From assembly GCF_000423665.1 (NCBI RefSeq), contig NZ_AUIK01000008.1, forward strand, positions 496,001 to 560,000: a stretch of 64,000 nt of DNA, in the 5' to 3' direction. The translations under genes and the position numbers were made by a program. This document shows positions 10,359 through 18,433 of this stretch, one piece after another (positions within the stretch are counted from its first letter, which is position 1; every line of letters starts with the position of its first letter). A model generated the notes under the pieces. The model saw only the letters and a program-made list of their open reading frames with translations, ran no database searches and had not been told where the DNA came from. Source of the stretch: Solirubrobacter soli DSM 22325 (GTDB lineage Bacteria; Actinomycetota; Thermoleophilia; Solirubrobacterales; Solirubrobacteraceae).

Positions 10359-11192
10359 ATGGAAGAGCTCACGGTTGGCGCCAGTTTCGCGGATCACGAG
10401 ATCGTCGGTGTCGCGGGACGCGGCGCGATGGGCGTCGTCTACCGCGCGCGCCAGAACGGGCGCGACGTCGCGCTGAAGGTGATCGCGCCCGAGCTCAGCC
10501 AGGACCGCGAGTTCCGGATCCGCTTCCAGCGCGAGTACGAGGCGGAGGTCTCGATCCGCCACCCGAACGTCGTGCGGGTCTTCGGCGCGGGCGCCAAGGA
10601 CGGCCGGCTGTACGTGACGATGCAGTACGTCGAGGGCTCGGACCTCGCCACGCTGCTCAAGCGCGGGCGGCTGGAGCCGGCGGTCGCGGCGCGGCTGATC
10701 GCGCAGGTCGCCGACGCGCTCGACGCCGCCCACGCGCGCGGGATCGTGCACCGCGACGTCAAGCCCGCCAACGTCCTGATCGAGGGCGAGGGCGACGAGA
10801 TGCACTGCATCCTCACCGACTTCGGGCTGATGAAGAACGTCTCCAACGCGGCGGAGCCGCTGACCCGCGCGGGCAGCTTCCTCGGCTCCTGCGACTACGC
10901 GGCGCCCGAGCAGCTGCTGGGCGAGACGATCGACGCGCGCGTCGACGTCTACGCGCTCGGCTGCATGCTCTACCAGGCCGTGACCGGGATCGTCCCGTTC
11001 CCGCGTCCGGTCAGCGCGGCGACGATGCTCGCCCACATGGACGAACCGCCGCCGATCGTCTCCGAGCACGCCCCGGACGCGCCGCGCGCGCTCGACGACG
11101 TCGTCCGCACGGCGATGGCCAAGGATCCCGACGAGCGCTACCCGACGGCGGGCGCACTCGGCCGCGCGGCGCTCACAGCCACTCGGTCTTGA
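10359..11192 (+). CDS. Soluble Ser/Thr protein kinase
   Basis: 277 residues, essentially only a kinase domain: glycine loop (VAGRGAMGVVYRA), VALKVIAPEL with the catalytic Lys, HRDVKPANVLIEG, DFGLMKN, CDYAAPEQLLGE and DVYALGCMLYQAVTG. It has no membrane segment and no sensor domain, so it is cytosolic or depends on a partner. The frame stays open upstream, but ATG at 10359 (MEELTVGASFADHEIVG) places the kinase start correctly and clears the divergent sigma gene. The 3' end overlaps the convergent cupin gene by 20 bp. Confidence 0.93.
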   Translation: MEELTVGASFADHEIVGVAGRGAMGVVYRARQNGRDVALKVIAPELSQDREFRIRFQREYEAEVSIRHPNVVRVFGAGAKDGRLYVTMQYVEGSDLATLLKRGRLEPAVAARLIAQVADALDAAHARGIVHRDVKPANVLIEGEGDEMHCILTDFGLMKNVSNAAEPLTRAGSFLGSCDYAAPEQLLGETIDARVDVYALGCMLYQAVTGIVPFPRPVSAATMLAHMDEPPPIVSEHAPDAPRALDDVVRTAMAKDPDERYPTAGALGRAALTATRS

Positions 11193-11451
11193 ACACCGGG
11201 CTGGCGTGGATGTCGACGGTCACCAGCCGTCCCGTCCCGGTGTTCTTGAACGCGTGCGGCGTGTCGGGCGGAGCGATCACCGGCGTGTCCCCACCGCGGA
11301 CCACGAGCGTCTCGTCGCCGAGCGTGAACGTCGCCTCGCCCTCGACGATCACGAAGACCTCCTCGTAGGGATGCTTGTGCAGCGCCGGGCCCGCCCCCGG
11401 CGCCATGTCGTTCGTGATCACGGACATGGTCTCGCTGTGGAAGTCGGCCAT
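11173..11451 (-). CDS. Small cupin domain protein
   Basis: 92 residues forming a single cupin barrel. Motif 1 is PALHKHPYEEVFVIVEGEATF (metal-binding His-x-His...Glu) and motif 2 is GDTPVIAPPDTPHAFKNTG. Small cupins of this kind bind a metal or a small ligand and their substrate cannot be read from sequence. It is convergent with the kinase gene (20-bp overlap) and lies downstream of the sigma-anti-sigma fusion on the same strand divided by ~40 bp, so it is not clearly in an operon. Confidence 0.88.
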   Translation of the reverse strand: MADFHSETMSVITNDMAPGAGPALHKHPYEEVFVIVEGEATFTLGDETLVVRGGDTPVIAPPDTPHAFKNTGTGRLVTVDIHASPVFKTEWL

Positions 11452-11491
11452 AAACCGAAGATAAAAGGGAGCAGGCCGGCTTTAGGTTCGG

Positions 11492-12550
11492 CTACCCGTC
11501 CGATCCGCCGCCCGCGACCGCGACGCTGGGGAACTTGCCCGTGGCGCGCTGCACCGTCGTCGGGACCGGCGTGGGCGTCCACACCGGCGTGGCGTACGGC
11601 GTGGGCGTGTAGGTCGGCGTGGGCGTCGGCGTGGGGAGCTGGCGGACCTTCTGCACGTGGACCTTGCGCGGGACGATCCTCGCCGTCATCGGCTTCGGGG
11701 TCGGCTTCGGGAGGATCACCACGGCGGGGGCCGCGACGGTTCCGGCGCTGACCGCGGTCAGGCACGCCGCGGTGCAGAGCTTCGCCGCGCTCGCCTGCGC
11801 CTCCCAGGCGGGGTTGAACGCCATGAAGTCGCGGAACTTGCCGAGCTTGAGCGCGAGCCCGAACGGCATCACGAGCGCGACCCGCACCCGCCGGCGGCGG
11901 CGGATCTCGCGATGCGCGCGGGCGCAGGACCGGCAGCCGCGCAGGTGCAGCGTGACCTCGCCGGTGAGTCGCACGCCGCGCGCCGCGGACTCCTCCATCT
12001 GCACCCGCACGGCGTCGCAGCCGAGGTCGGCCGCGGCCAGCCGGTGGGTGAGCGTGCGGCGCGAGCGGGCGACGAGCGACTTCGCCGTGTCCGGCGCCAC
12101 GTCCAGCGCGTCGCCGATCTCCTCCAGCGAGCGCCCCTCGAGCGCGCTCAGGCGCAGCGCCGCCCGCTGGCGCTCGGGCAACTCGGCGAACGCGGCCACG
12201 ACGCGGCCGAGCTCGTTGGCCTGGATCGCGCGCGCCTCGGGCTCCAGCGCGGGCGCGGCGACGACGTCGGCGTCCAGCGGCAGCGCGGAACGCTCGCGGC
12301 GGGTCAGGTCGAGCGCCCGCCGCCAGGCGATCGTCGACAGCCACGCGCGTGCGTCCGCCGGCCGGGTCCCGGCCAAGAGCGCGCGGTGGGCGGAGAGCAG
12401 CGCCTCCTGCACGGCGTCCTCCGCCAGCTCTGACCCGAAGCGCCGCGCGACGTAGCGCAGCAGCGGGTCGCGATGGCGCTCGACGAGCTCCGTGAACGCC
12501 GCCTCGTCGCCCGCGCCCGCCCGCTCGATCAGTCGCTCGTCACGTGCCAT
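11492..12550 (-). CDS. ECF sigma factor fused to zinc-finger anti-sigma and membrane anchor
   Basis: 352 residues. Region 2 (~8-85: FTELVERHRDPLLRYVARRFG, AEDAVQEALLSAHRAL, DARAWLSTIAWRRALDL) and region 4 (~118-168: AFAELPERQRAALRLSALEGRSLEEIGDAL) are normal for an ECF sigma. They are followed without a break by a zf-HC2 module (Cys178, then His202-LRG-Cys206-RS-Cys209), an Arg-rich stretch, a hydrophobic segment (~258-280) and a Pro/Thr tail (PTPTPTPTYTPTP). In most systems the zinc-finger anti-sigma is a separate membrane protein. Here it is in cis. ATG at 12550 is chosen. The Met at 12589 would fall in the promoter inverted repeat. Confidence 0.88.
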   Translation of the reverse strand: MARDERLIERAGAGDEAAFTELVERHRDPLLRYVARRFGSELAEDAVQEALLSAHRALLAGTRPADARAWLSTIAWRRALDLTRRERSALPLDADVVAAPALEPEARAIQANELGRVVAAFAELPERQRAALRLSALEGRSLEEIGDALDVAPDTAKSLVARSRRTLTHRLAAADLGCDAVRVQMEESAARGVRLTGEVTLHLRGCRSCARAHREIRRRRRVRVALVMPFGLALKLGKFRDFMAFNPAWEAQASAAKLCTAACLTAVSAGTVAAPAVVILPKPTPKPMTARIVPRKVHVQKVRQLPTPTPTPTYTPTPYATPVWTPTPVPTTVQRATGKFPSVAVAGGGSDG

Positions 12551-12579
12551 CCATTGCAGTGACGCCGGATCTCGTCTGA

Positions 12580-12618
12580 GGTGTCGCATGTTCTGAAAAG
12601 AGTCGAAGGTGCGACACC
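12580..12618. promoter_or_regulatory. Inverted repeat in divergent promoter region
   Basis: GGTGTCGCA (12580-12588) and TGCGACACC (12610-12618) are perfect 9-bp arms with a 21-nt spacer. They lie in the 96-bp gap between the divergent starts of the sigma fusion (12550) and the secreted protein (12647). It is a candidate operator or structured leader; the bound factor is unknown. Confidence 0.45.
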
Positions 12619-12646
12619 GGATCGGTGGCGGCTCGACGTTGAAGGT

Positions 12647-13180
12647 ATGCGAACCAAGATTCTCAGCGCCACCGTGGTAGCCACACTCGGCCTCGCCGGC
12701 ACGGCGTTCGCCCAGGCCGGAGGCGGCGGGTCCGTCGAGCCGGTCCCGCAGGAGGCGATCGACCGGCCCGTCGCCGTCGACGTCTCGATCCTCGACGCGG
12801 GCGGCGCGACGGTCGACACGCTGAGCTGCGAGTGGTCGACCGGCGGCCCCGGCGACGACGACGCCAGGTGCCTGAAGTTCCAGTCCGACCCGCAGGTCGC
12901 GTTCGAGGCCATCGAGGCCGCGGGCGGCGTGCGCGCCGAGCAGCACACGGTCGTCGGTGGCGACGACGCCGACGTCCGCGGCAACATGGCGATCACCTAC
13001 TCCAAGCGCGGTGACGGCACGTGGCTGATCCGCTCGAAGGGCACGGTCGGCGGCGAGCCGATGCACTTCGGCCGCGTCTGCACCGCCGACGGCCAGAAGT
13101 GCGTGCGCTGGGACGCCGACGGCGCGAAGTTCGCCCGCAAGCAGGTGCGCGCCGCCGCGTCCAAGCTCAAGCGCCGCTAA
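12647..13180 (+). CDS. Secreted protein of unknown function
   Basis: 177 residues with a clear signal peptide (MRTKILSATVVATLGLAGTAFA, then QAGGGG). The mature part has four Cys in two places (LSCEW...ARCLKF and RVCTADGQKCVRW), which could form disulfides outside the cell, and a basic C-terminus. The family was not recognised. It is divergent from the sigma-anti-sigma fusion across a 96-bp gap with an inverted repeat, so it may be a target of that sigma (inference). The upstream in-frame extension is rejected because it would hide the signal peptide. Its TAA stop overlaps the convergent lipase gene by 4 bp. Confidence 0.8.
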   Translation: MRTKILSATVVATLGLAGTAFAQAGGGGSVEPVPQEAIDRPVAVDVSILDAGGATVDTLSCEWSTGGPGDDDARCLKFQSDPQVAFEAIEAAGGVRAEQHTVVGGDDADVRGNMAITYSKRGDGTWLIRSKGTVGGEPMHFGRVCTADGQKCVRWDADGAKFARKQVRAAASKLKRR

Positions 13181-14004
13181 CTCGACGCCGCCGTCACGAC
13201 CACCGCGACGCCCGCCTCACCGCGGGCGTTGGGGTGGAACGGCGCGGCCGCGTTCTGAGGCACCAGCGGCTCGACCCACCGGGTGCCGGAGGACTTGCAC
13301 GCGTCCTTGCCGATCGACGCCGTGTAGTCGTCGACGTACGTCGCCCCGTTGTTCGCCGCGGCGGTCTGCAACATCGCGTTGAGCGCCTTCTGCTTGCCGC
13401 GCAGGTACGGCACGTCGGCGTAGGCGAGCGGCACCTGCGGCCAGCAACCGTTGCCGCTCTCGGGCAGGATCGCCGCGTAGTTGACCACCAGGACCTTGGC
13501 GGACGGCGAGCGCTGGTGGATGCCCTGGATGACCGCGGCGACCTTCGGCGCGGTCGCGGCGATGCGGGCGTTGATCTGATCGTTCGCGCCGGTCCCGTAG
13601 CGGTCCTGGCAGGGATGCGAGAACGGGTTGTAGGTCACGCAGTTCTGGAGGATCTCGGTGAAGCCGATGTCGTTCCCGCCGATCTGCAGCGAGACGACCT
13701 TGGTGGCGGCGGACAGCGCGTCGAACTGCGGCGGGTTCGTGCCCGCGTCGGTGCTCTGCGACGCGGTCATGTGCGTCGTCTTGGCGCCGCTGCAGGAGGC
13801 GTCGGCGAGCGACATGCCGCGGTTGGCGGCGGCGATGTGGGCGAAGTTGTGGCTCGAGCGCAGGCACCCCAGCGGGCTCAGCGACTGGTTGGGGATCAAC
13901 GGTCCTGCCGCGTAGGAGTCCCCGAGTCCGACCCAGTCGGCGCCGCGGGCGACCCCCGGCACCAGCAAGACGGCCAGCAACGCGAGCACGACGGACTTAC
14001 GCAT
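13177..14004 (-). CDS. Secreted SGNH/GDSL hydrolase
   Basis: 275 residues with a signal peptide (MRKSVVLALLAVLLVPGVARG). Block I is WVGLGDSYAAGPL with the nucleophile Ser, block III is QIGGNDIGFTEI, and block V is AAPFHPNARGE with the catalytic His. Several Cys residues (CLRSSH, ASCSGAK, NCVTYNPFSHPCQDRYG, GNGCWP, DACKSSG) fit the disulfide-rich actinobacterial lipase/esterase group. It probably hydrolyses lipid or acyl esters at the cell surface. Confidence 0.93.
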   Translation of the reverse strand: MRKSVVLALLAVLLVPGVARGADWVGLGDSYAAGPLIPNQSLSPLGCLRSSHNFAHIAAANRGMSLADASCSGAKTTHMTASQSTDAGTNPPQFDALSAATKVVSLQIGGNDIGFTEILQNCVTYNPFSHPCQDRYGTGANDQINARIAATAPKVAAVIQGIHQRSPSAKVLVVNYAAILPESGNGCWPQVPLAYADVPYLRGKQKALNAMLQTAAANNGATYVDDYTASIGKDACKSSGTRWVEPLVPQNAAAPFHPNARGEAGVAVVVTAASS

Positions 14005-14045
14005 TCCAACCTCCCAATTGGACGGGCGCTTCGTACGGTGTTTAC

Positions 14046-14663
14046 ATGGTCGCCTTCATCGCCGCGCTGATCGCGGCCCTCAGCGCGCCGCAGCCGACGA
14101 TCGTGCAGAAGCCGATCCCGTTCGGCGCCAAGCGCAAGCAGGAGATGCAGGCGTACGCCAAGCGCCACTACGGGATCGACTCCTACCGCCTGCGCGATCC
14201 GAAGGTGATCGTCGAGCACTACACGGTCACGGCGACCTTTCAGCAGACGTGGAACACGTTCGCGCCCGACACGCCCGACGCGGAGCTCGGCGAGCTGCCC
14301 GGGACCTGCGCGCACTACGTGATCGACAAGGACGGGACGATCTACCAGCTCGTCCCGCGCTCGATCATGTGCCGGCACACGGTCGGGCTCAACTACACGG
14401 CGATCGGCATCGAGCACGTGGGCTCGTCCGACTCCCAGGTGCTCAACAACAGCAAGCAGATGGCGGCCTCCCTGCGGCTCACGCGCTGGCTGCGCTGCCG
14501 CTACGACATCGACGTCAAGAACGTCATCGGGCACGCCGAGAGCCTCAGCTCGCCGTACCACAAGGAGCGCGTCGAGCGGCTCAAGAACCAGACCCACGGG
14601 GACATGACCCACAGCGCGATGCAGACCTACCGGTCAAAGCTGGCGCAAAAGGGCTCCTGCTGA
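14046..14663 (+). CDS. N-acetylmuramoyl-L-alanine amidase (Amidase_2/PGRP fold)
   Basis: 205 residues with a short hydrophobic N-terminus (MVAFIAALIAALSAP) that may act as signal peptide. Zinc-ligand positions are VEHYTVTATF, MCRHTVGLNYTAIGIEHVG and VIGHAESLSSPYHKE. CAHYVIDKDGTIYQLVP is the usual strand before the second His. The predicted activity is cleavage of the amide bond between muramic acid and the stem peptide. It lies 13 bp ahead of the beta-propeller gene, so the two are probably cotranscribed. Confidence 0.88.
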   Translation: MVAFIAALIAALSAPQPTIVQKPIPFGAKRKQEMQAYAKRHYGIDSYRLRDPKVIVEHYTVTATFQQTWNTFAPDTPDAELGELPGTCAHYVIDKDGTIYQLVPRSIMCRHTVGLNYTAIGIEHVGSSDSQVLNNSKQMAASLRLTRWLRCRYDIDVKNVIGHAESLSSPYHKERVERLKNQTHGDMTHSAMQTYRSKLAQKGSC

Positions 14664-14676
14664 GTACGGTGGGCCG

Positions 14677-16572
14677 ATGCGAATCGTCGCGTCGGCATCT
14701 CTCATCCTGGCGCTGCTCGCGGTGGACACCGCCGACGCGGCGACCAAGGCCAGGCCACGGCTGAAGGCCTTCTCGTCCTGCCAGTCGCTCGTCGAGTACG
14801 CGCGAGCGGGCGCCATGCGCACCGACGGCGGGGTCGGCGTCGTCGGGCGGGCCATGCCCGGCTCGCCGGTGATCCTCACGACGCCCCCGATCGCGTCGAT
14901 GCCGACGCCGATAACGACCGACAACCAGACGGTCGGCGGCGTCGTCCCGCCCACCGCGCCGGCGCCGGCCGCGGGTGAGGTCGGCGGGCGCGCCGACGTC
15001 CCGGACTTCTCGGGGACGAACACGCAGGAGGCCGACGTCGACGAGCCGGACGTCATCAAGACCGACGGCCGGCGGATCTTCGCCGTCACCGACGCGACGC
15101 TGCGGGTGATCGACCCGGCGACGAGCACGGTGACCGGCACGCTCAAGCTCGACGGCAACGAGCACCGGCTGCTCCTGCGCGGCGACCGCGTCCTCGTGAT
15201 CGCCAACAAGGGCGCGTCGCCGACCGGGCTCCCGGTCGAGCCGCCGATCGCGCCCACGGTGGCGCCGCTGCAGAGCACGACGATCGTCACCGAGATCGAC
15301 GTCTCCGGCCCGCCGAAGGTCATGCGCACGATGGAGGTGCCGGGCCGCTTCGTCGACGCGCGCCAGAACGGCGGCACCGCGCGCCTGGTGATCGACTACG
15401 TCCCGGAGCCGATCATCCCCGCCGAGGGAGAGACGCCCGACGACGCCGCCGAGCAGGCCAAGCTCGCCGACTTCCTCGGCAAGACGACGCTGCACTCGAA
15501 CATCTCCGGCAACACGTTCCGGCGCAACCTCGCGCCGTGCGACTCGGTCACGCACCCGAACCAGTTCGCCGGGCTGGATCTGCTGGCGATCCTGACGGTC
15601 GACCTCGACCGCGGCATGTACTCGCTCGACCGCGACGGCGTGATGGCCGGCGCGCAGGTCGTCTACGGCTCGACCGGCAGCCTCTACGTGGCCAGCCGCC
15701 GGTACGTCCGCGCGCTCGAGCTCGGCACCGACGTGCCGGAGGGGACGCGCACCGAGATCCACCGGTTCGACGTCTCGGACCCGTCGAAGACCGTCTACAA
15801 GGCGAGCGGGTCGGTCCCGGGCTTCATCCTCAACAACTACGCGCTCTCCGAGTACAACGGGGACCTGCGCGTCGCCACGATCGAGGACCCGCCGTGGCAG
15901 ACCGCCGGCCCGACCGCGCAGTCGTCGAGCCGCGTCACCGTCCTGCGCCAGGACGGCAACAAGCTCAACCAGATCGGCGCGGTCGGCGGACTCGGCGCGG
16001 GCGAGCGGATCTTCGGCGTGCGCTTCATGGGCGAGCGGGGGTACGTCGTCACGTTCCGCCAGATCGACCCGCTGTACACGCTCGACCTGTCGAACCCGGC
16101 CGCGCCGCGGGTCGCCGGCGAGCTCAAGATCCCCGGCTACTCCTCGTACCTGTACCCGATCGGCAGCGACCGGCTCCTCGGCATCGGCCGCGACGGCCAG
16201 AGCGCGAAGGTGTCGCTGTTCGACGTCTCCAACCTGGCCGCTCCGACCGAGGTCACGAAGCTGCTGTTCGCCAACAGCTACACGAGCGTGGAGAACGAGC
16301 CGCACGCGTTCCTGTACTGGGCGCCGAAGAAGCTCGCGATGTTGCCGCTGACCAGCTACCAGCCGCCGTTCGTCGGCGCGGTCGGCGTGCACGTGGAGGC
16401 CAATGCCCTCGCGGAGGCCGGCCGGATCACGCACCACGTCCCGGCCCGCCCGGAGGACGCGCCGGTCGAGCGGTCGCTGGTGATCGGCGACAAGCTCTAC
16501 TCGCTGTCGTACCTCGGCCTGTCGACGGCGAGCGTCGACTCGCTGGGCATCCTCGGCTGGACGGCCTTTTAA
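14677..16572 (+). CDS. Secreted beta-propeller domain protein (PF09826 type)
   Basis: 631 residues with a signal peptide (ASLILALLAVDTADA). The region FSGTNTQEADVDEPDVIKTDGRRIFAVTDATLRVID is the hallmark of this family, followed by propeller blades (VARVAGELKIPGYSSYLYPIGSDRLLGIGRDG, TSVENEPHAFLYWAPKKLAMLPL). Members are extracellular proteins of unknown role in archaea and actinobacteria. It starts 13 bp behind the amidase gene and is followed by a strong hairpin. Confidence 0.9.
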   Translation: MRIVASASLILALLAVDTADAATKARPRLKAFSSCQSLVEYARAGAMRTDGGVGVVGRAMPGSPVILTTPPIASMPTPITTDNQTVGGVVPPTAPAPAAGEVGGRADVPDFSGTNTQEADVDEPDVIKTDGRRIFAVTDATLRVIDPATSTVTGTLKLDGNEHRLLLRGDRVLVIANKGASPTGLPVEPPIAPTVAPLQSTTIVTEIDVSGPPKVMRTMEVPGRFVDARQNGGTARLVIDYVPEPIIPAEGETPDDAAEQAKLADFLGKTTLHSNISGNTFRRNLAPCDSVTHPNQFAGLDLLAILTVDLDRGMYSLDRDGVMAGAQVVYGSTGSLYVASRRYVRALELGTDVPEGTRTEIHRFDVSDPSKTVYKASGSVPGFILNNYALSEYNGDLRVATIEDPPWQTAGPTAQSSSRVTVLRQDGNKLNQIGAVGGLGAGERIFGVRFMGERGYVVTFRQIDPLYTLDLSNPAAPRVAGELKIPGYSSYLYPIGSDRLLGIGRDGQSAKVSLFDVSNLAAPTEVTKLLFANSYTSVENEPHAFLYWAPKKLAMLPLTSYQPPFVGAVGVHVEANALAEAGRITHHVPARPEDAPVERSLVIGDKLYSLSYLGLSTASVDSLGILGWTAF

Positions 16573-16580
16573 AAGAGGGT

Positions 16581-16621
16581 GCCGCGGCGCCCGGAGGAGA
16601 GGGAATTCCGGGCGCCGCGGC
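16581..16621 (+). terminator. Strong GC hairpin behind beta-propeller gene
   Basis: A perfect 15-bp stem (16581-16595 with 16607-16621) and an 11-nt loop start 9 bp after the stop codon. No U-tract follows, so termination would rely on the stem or on Rho. Confidence 0.7.
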
Positions 16622-16662
16622 TATGAGGGTCGCGGCTGTGGATTGAGAGGGTCTGCCGCGAA

Positions 16663-16770
16663 TCAGTGTGTACTGCCCCCGGCCCACGCCATCACGGCGA
16701 AGAGCGCGGCGGCCGCCATGGCCAGGAGGGTCGGGAGGGTGTCGACCACGGCGGTGAGCACGGAGACCAT
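16663..16770 (-). CDS. Possible 35-residue membrane peptide
   Basis: A short frame starting MVSVLTAVVDTLPTLLAM is almost entirely one membrane helix and ends in AWAGGSTH. A good ribosome-binding sequence (AGGAAGG) sits 8 bases before the ATG at 16770. It occupies part of the otherwise gene-free 330 bp between the beta-propeller and efflux genes. No homology evidence is available. Confidence 0.35.
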   Translation of the reverse strand: MVSVLTAVVDTLPTLLAMAAAALFAVMAWAGGSTH

Positions 16771-16852
16771 CTTGTAGGCCTTCCTCAAGGCTGCGCTAAG
16801 CCGACTCTCAAATCTCGTTAAGCGCTTCCCCAGCGGCTCATTAAGCACTTTC

Positions 16853-16912
16853 GAAACGGAACGCTTGCGTTTCTTATCTGCATGCCCTACGGTGCGCGAT
16901 ATGAAACGGAAC
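16853..16912. promoter_or_regulatory. Candidate TetR operator for efflux operon
   Basis: GAAACG (16853-16858) and CGTTTC (16868-16873) form a palindrome with a 9-bp spacer. The sequence GAAACGGAAC recurs at 16853-16862 and 16903-16912, the second copy overlapping the start codon region. The spacing and position just before the efflux gene suggest binding by the TetR protein encoded downstream (inference). Confidence 0.45.
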
Positions 16913-18433
16913 AGTCTCGTATCTGAACCTGACCCGCGTCGCTGGTGGACGCTCACCGTCCTCTGCCTGTCGCTGCTCGTGATCGGGCTGGACAACACGA
17001 TCCTCAACGTCGCGCTCCCGACGATGCAGCGCGACCTCGACGCGTCCTCGTCGCAGCTGCAGTGGATCGTCGACGTCTACATGCTCGTCTTCGCGGGGGT
17101 GCTGCTGACCGCGGGCTCGCTCGGCGACCGCTTCGGCCGCAAGCGGGCGCTGTCGCTCGGCCTGCTGATCTTCGGCGCCGGGTCACTCGGTTCAGCGCTC
17201 GCCGGGACCCCGGAGCTTCTGATCGCGATGCGCGGGTTGATGGGCATCGGCGGCGCGCTGATCATGCCGTCGACGCTGTCGATCCTGACCGCGACGTTCC
17301 CCGCGAACGAGCGCGGGAAGGCGATCGGCATCTGGTCCGGCGTCTCCGGCATCGGCATCGCGATCGGGCCGGTCGCCGGCGGCTGGCTGATCGAGCACGC
17401 GAGCTGGAGCTGGATCTTCCTCGTCAACGTCCCGATCGTCGTCGTCGCATGGATCGCGGGCCGCCGGCTGGTCCCCGAGAGCCGTGACGAGACCGAGCCC
17501 AAGCTCGACCCGCGCGGCTTCGCCCTGTCGTTCGTGGCGTTGACGTCGCTCGTGTGGGGCCTGATCGAGGCGCCCTCGCGCGGGTGGACCGACGGCCTCG
17601 TCGTCGGCTCCTTCGCGTTCGCCGTGCTGATGATCGGCGCGTTCGTGTGGTGGGAGCGCCGCGCGCCGGCACCGATGCTCGACCTCGCCCTGTTCCGCAA
17701 CCCCCGCTTCAGCGCCTCCAGCACGGCGATCTCGCTCGCGTTCTTCGCCCTGTTCGGCGTGATCTTCTTCCTCACGCAGTACCTGCAGGAGGTCCGCGGC
17801 TACTCGGCGCTGGACGCCGGCATCCGCACGCTCCCGGTCGCCGTCGGCCTGGTGGTCGGCGGGCCGTTCTCGGCCAAGCTCACCGAGCGCCTCGGGATCC
17901 GCGTGGTCGTCCCGTTCGGCCTGACGCTCGTGTCGGGCGCGCTGTACCTGCTCACGCTGGCCGACGCGACCTCCGGCTACGGCCTGATCGCCGGGACGCT
18001 CGTGCTGCTCGGCTTCGGCATGGCGAGCGCCATGGCTCCGGCGACCGACGCGATCATGGGCTCGCTGCCCGCCGCGAAGATGAGCGTGGGCTCGGCGATC
18101 AATGACACCAACCGCGTCGCGGGCGGCGCGCTGGGCGTCGCGGTCCTCGGCTCGATCCTGGCCAGCGGGTACCGTGGGGACATGGACTCGGCCGTCGCTT
18201 CGCTGCCGCCGCAGGCGCGCGAGATCGCGCAGGACTCGCTCGCGGGCGGGATGGCGGTCGCGGAGCGCCTGGGCGACGGCCGGCTCGCCGCGACCGCCCA
18301 GGACGCGTTCCTGTCCGGCATGCACGCGGCCGCGCTCGTCGCCGCCGCGGTCGCCCTGGCGGGCGCGCTCGCGGCGGCCGTCTTCCTGCCCTCGCGGGAG
18401 CGCGCCGTGGCGCGGGAGGCCGTCCCGGCTTGA
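16901..18433 (+). CDS. EmrB/QacA-type multidrug efflux MFS transporter
   Basis: 510 residues, 14 predicted membrane helices. Motif A is GSLGDRFGRKRAL after helix 2, motif B/C region is RGLMGIGGALIMPSTLSILTATFPANERGKAIGIWSGVSGIGIAIGPVAGG, and LDNTILNVALPTMQRDL in helix 1 is typical of the DHA2 family. The predicted role is proton-driven drug or toxic-compound export. ATG at 16901 is chosen. The TetR gene overlaps the stop (TTGA), so both are one operon, probably self-repressed through the palindrome upstream. Confidence 0.93.
   Translation: MKRNSLVSEPDPRRWWTLTVLCLSLLVIGLDNTILNVALPTMQRDLDASSSQLQWIVDVYMLVFAGVLLTAGSLGDRFGRKRALSLGLLIFGAGSLGSALAGTPELLIAMRGLMGIGGALIMPSTLSILTATFPANERGKAIGIWSGVSGIGIAIGPVAGGWLIEHASWSWIFLVNVPIVVVAWIAGRRLVPESRDETEPKLDPRGFALSFVALTSLVWGLIEAPSRGWTDGLVVGSFAFAVLMIGAFVWWERRAPAPMLDLALFRNPRFSASSTAISLAFFALFGVIFFLTQYLQEVRGYSALDAGIRTLPVAVGLVVGGPFSAKLTERLGIRVVVPFGLTLVSGALYLLTLADATSGYGLIAGTLVLLGFGMASAMAPATDAIMGSLPAAKMSVGSAINDTNRVAGGALGVAVLGSILASGYRGDMDSAVASLPPQAREIAQDSLAGGMAVAERLGDGRLAATAQDAFLSGMHAAALVAAAVALAGALAAAVFLPSRERAVAREAVPA

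Noticed and set aside
12581..12646. Extended start for the secreted protein at 12647.
   Set aside because: It would place 22 polar residues before a perfect signal peptide and cover the divergent inverted repeat.
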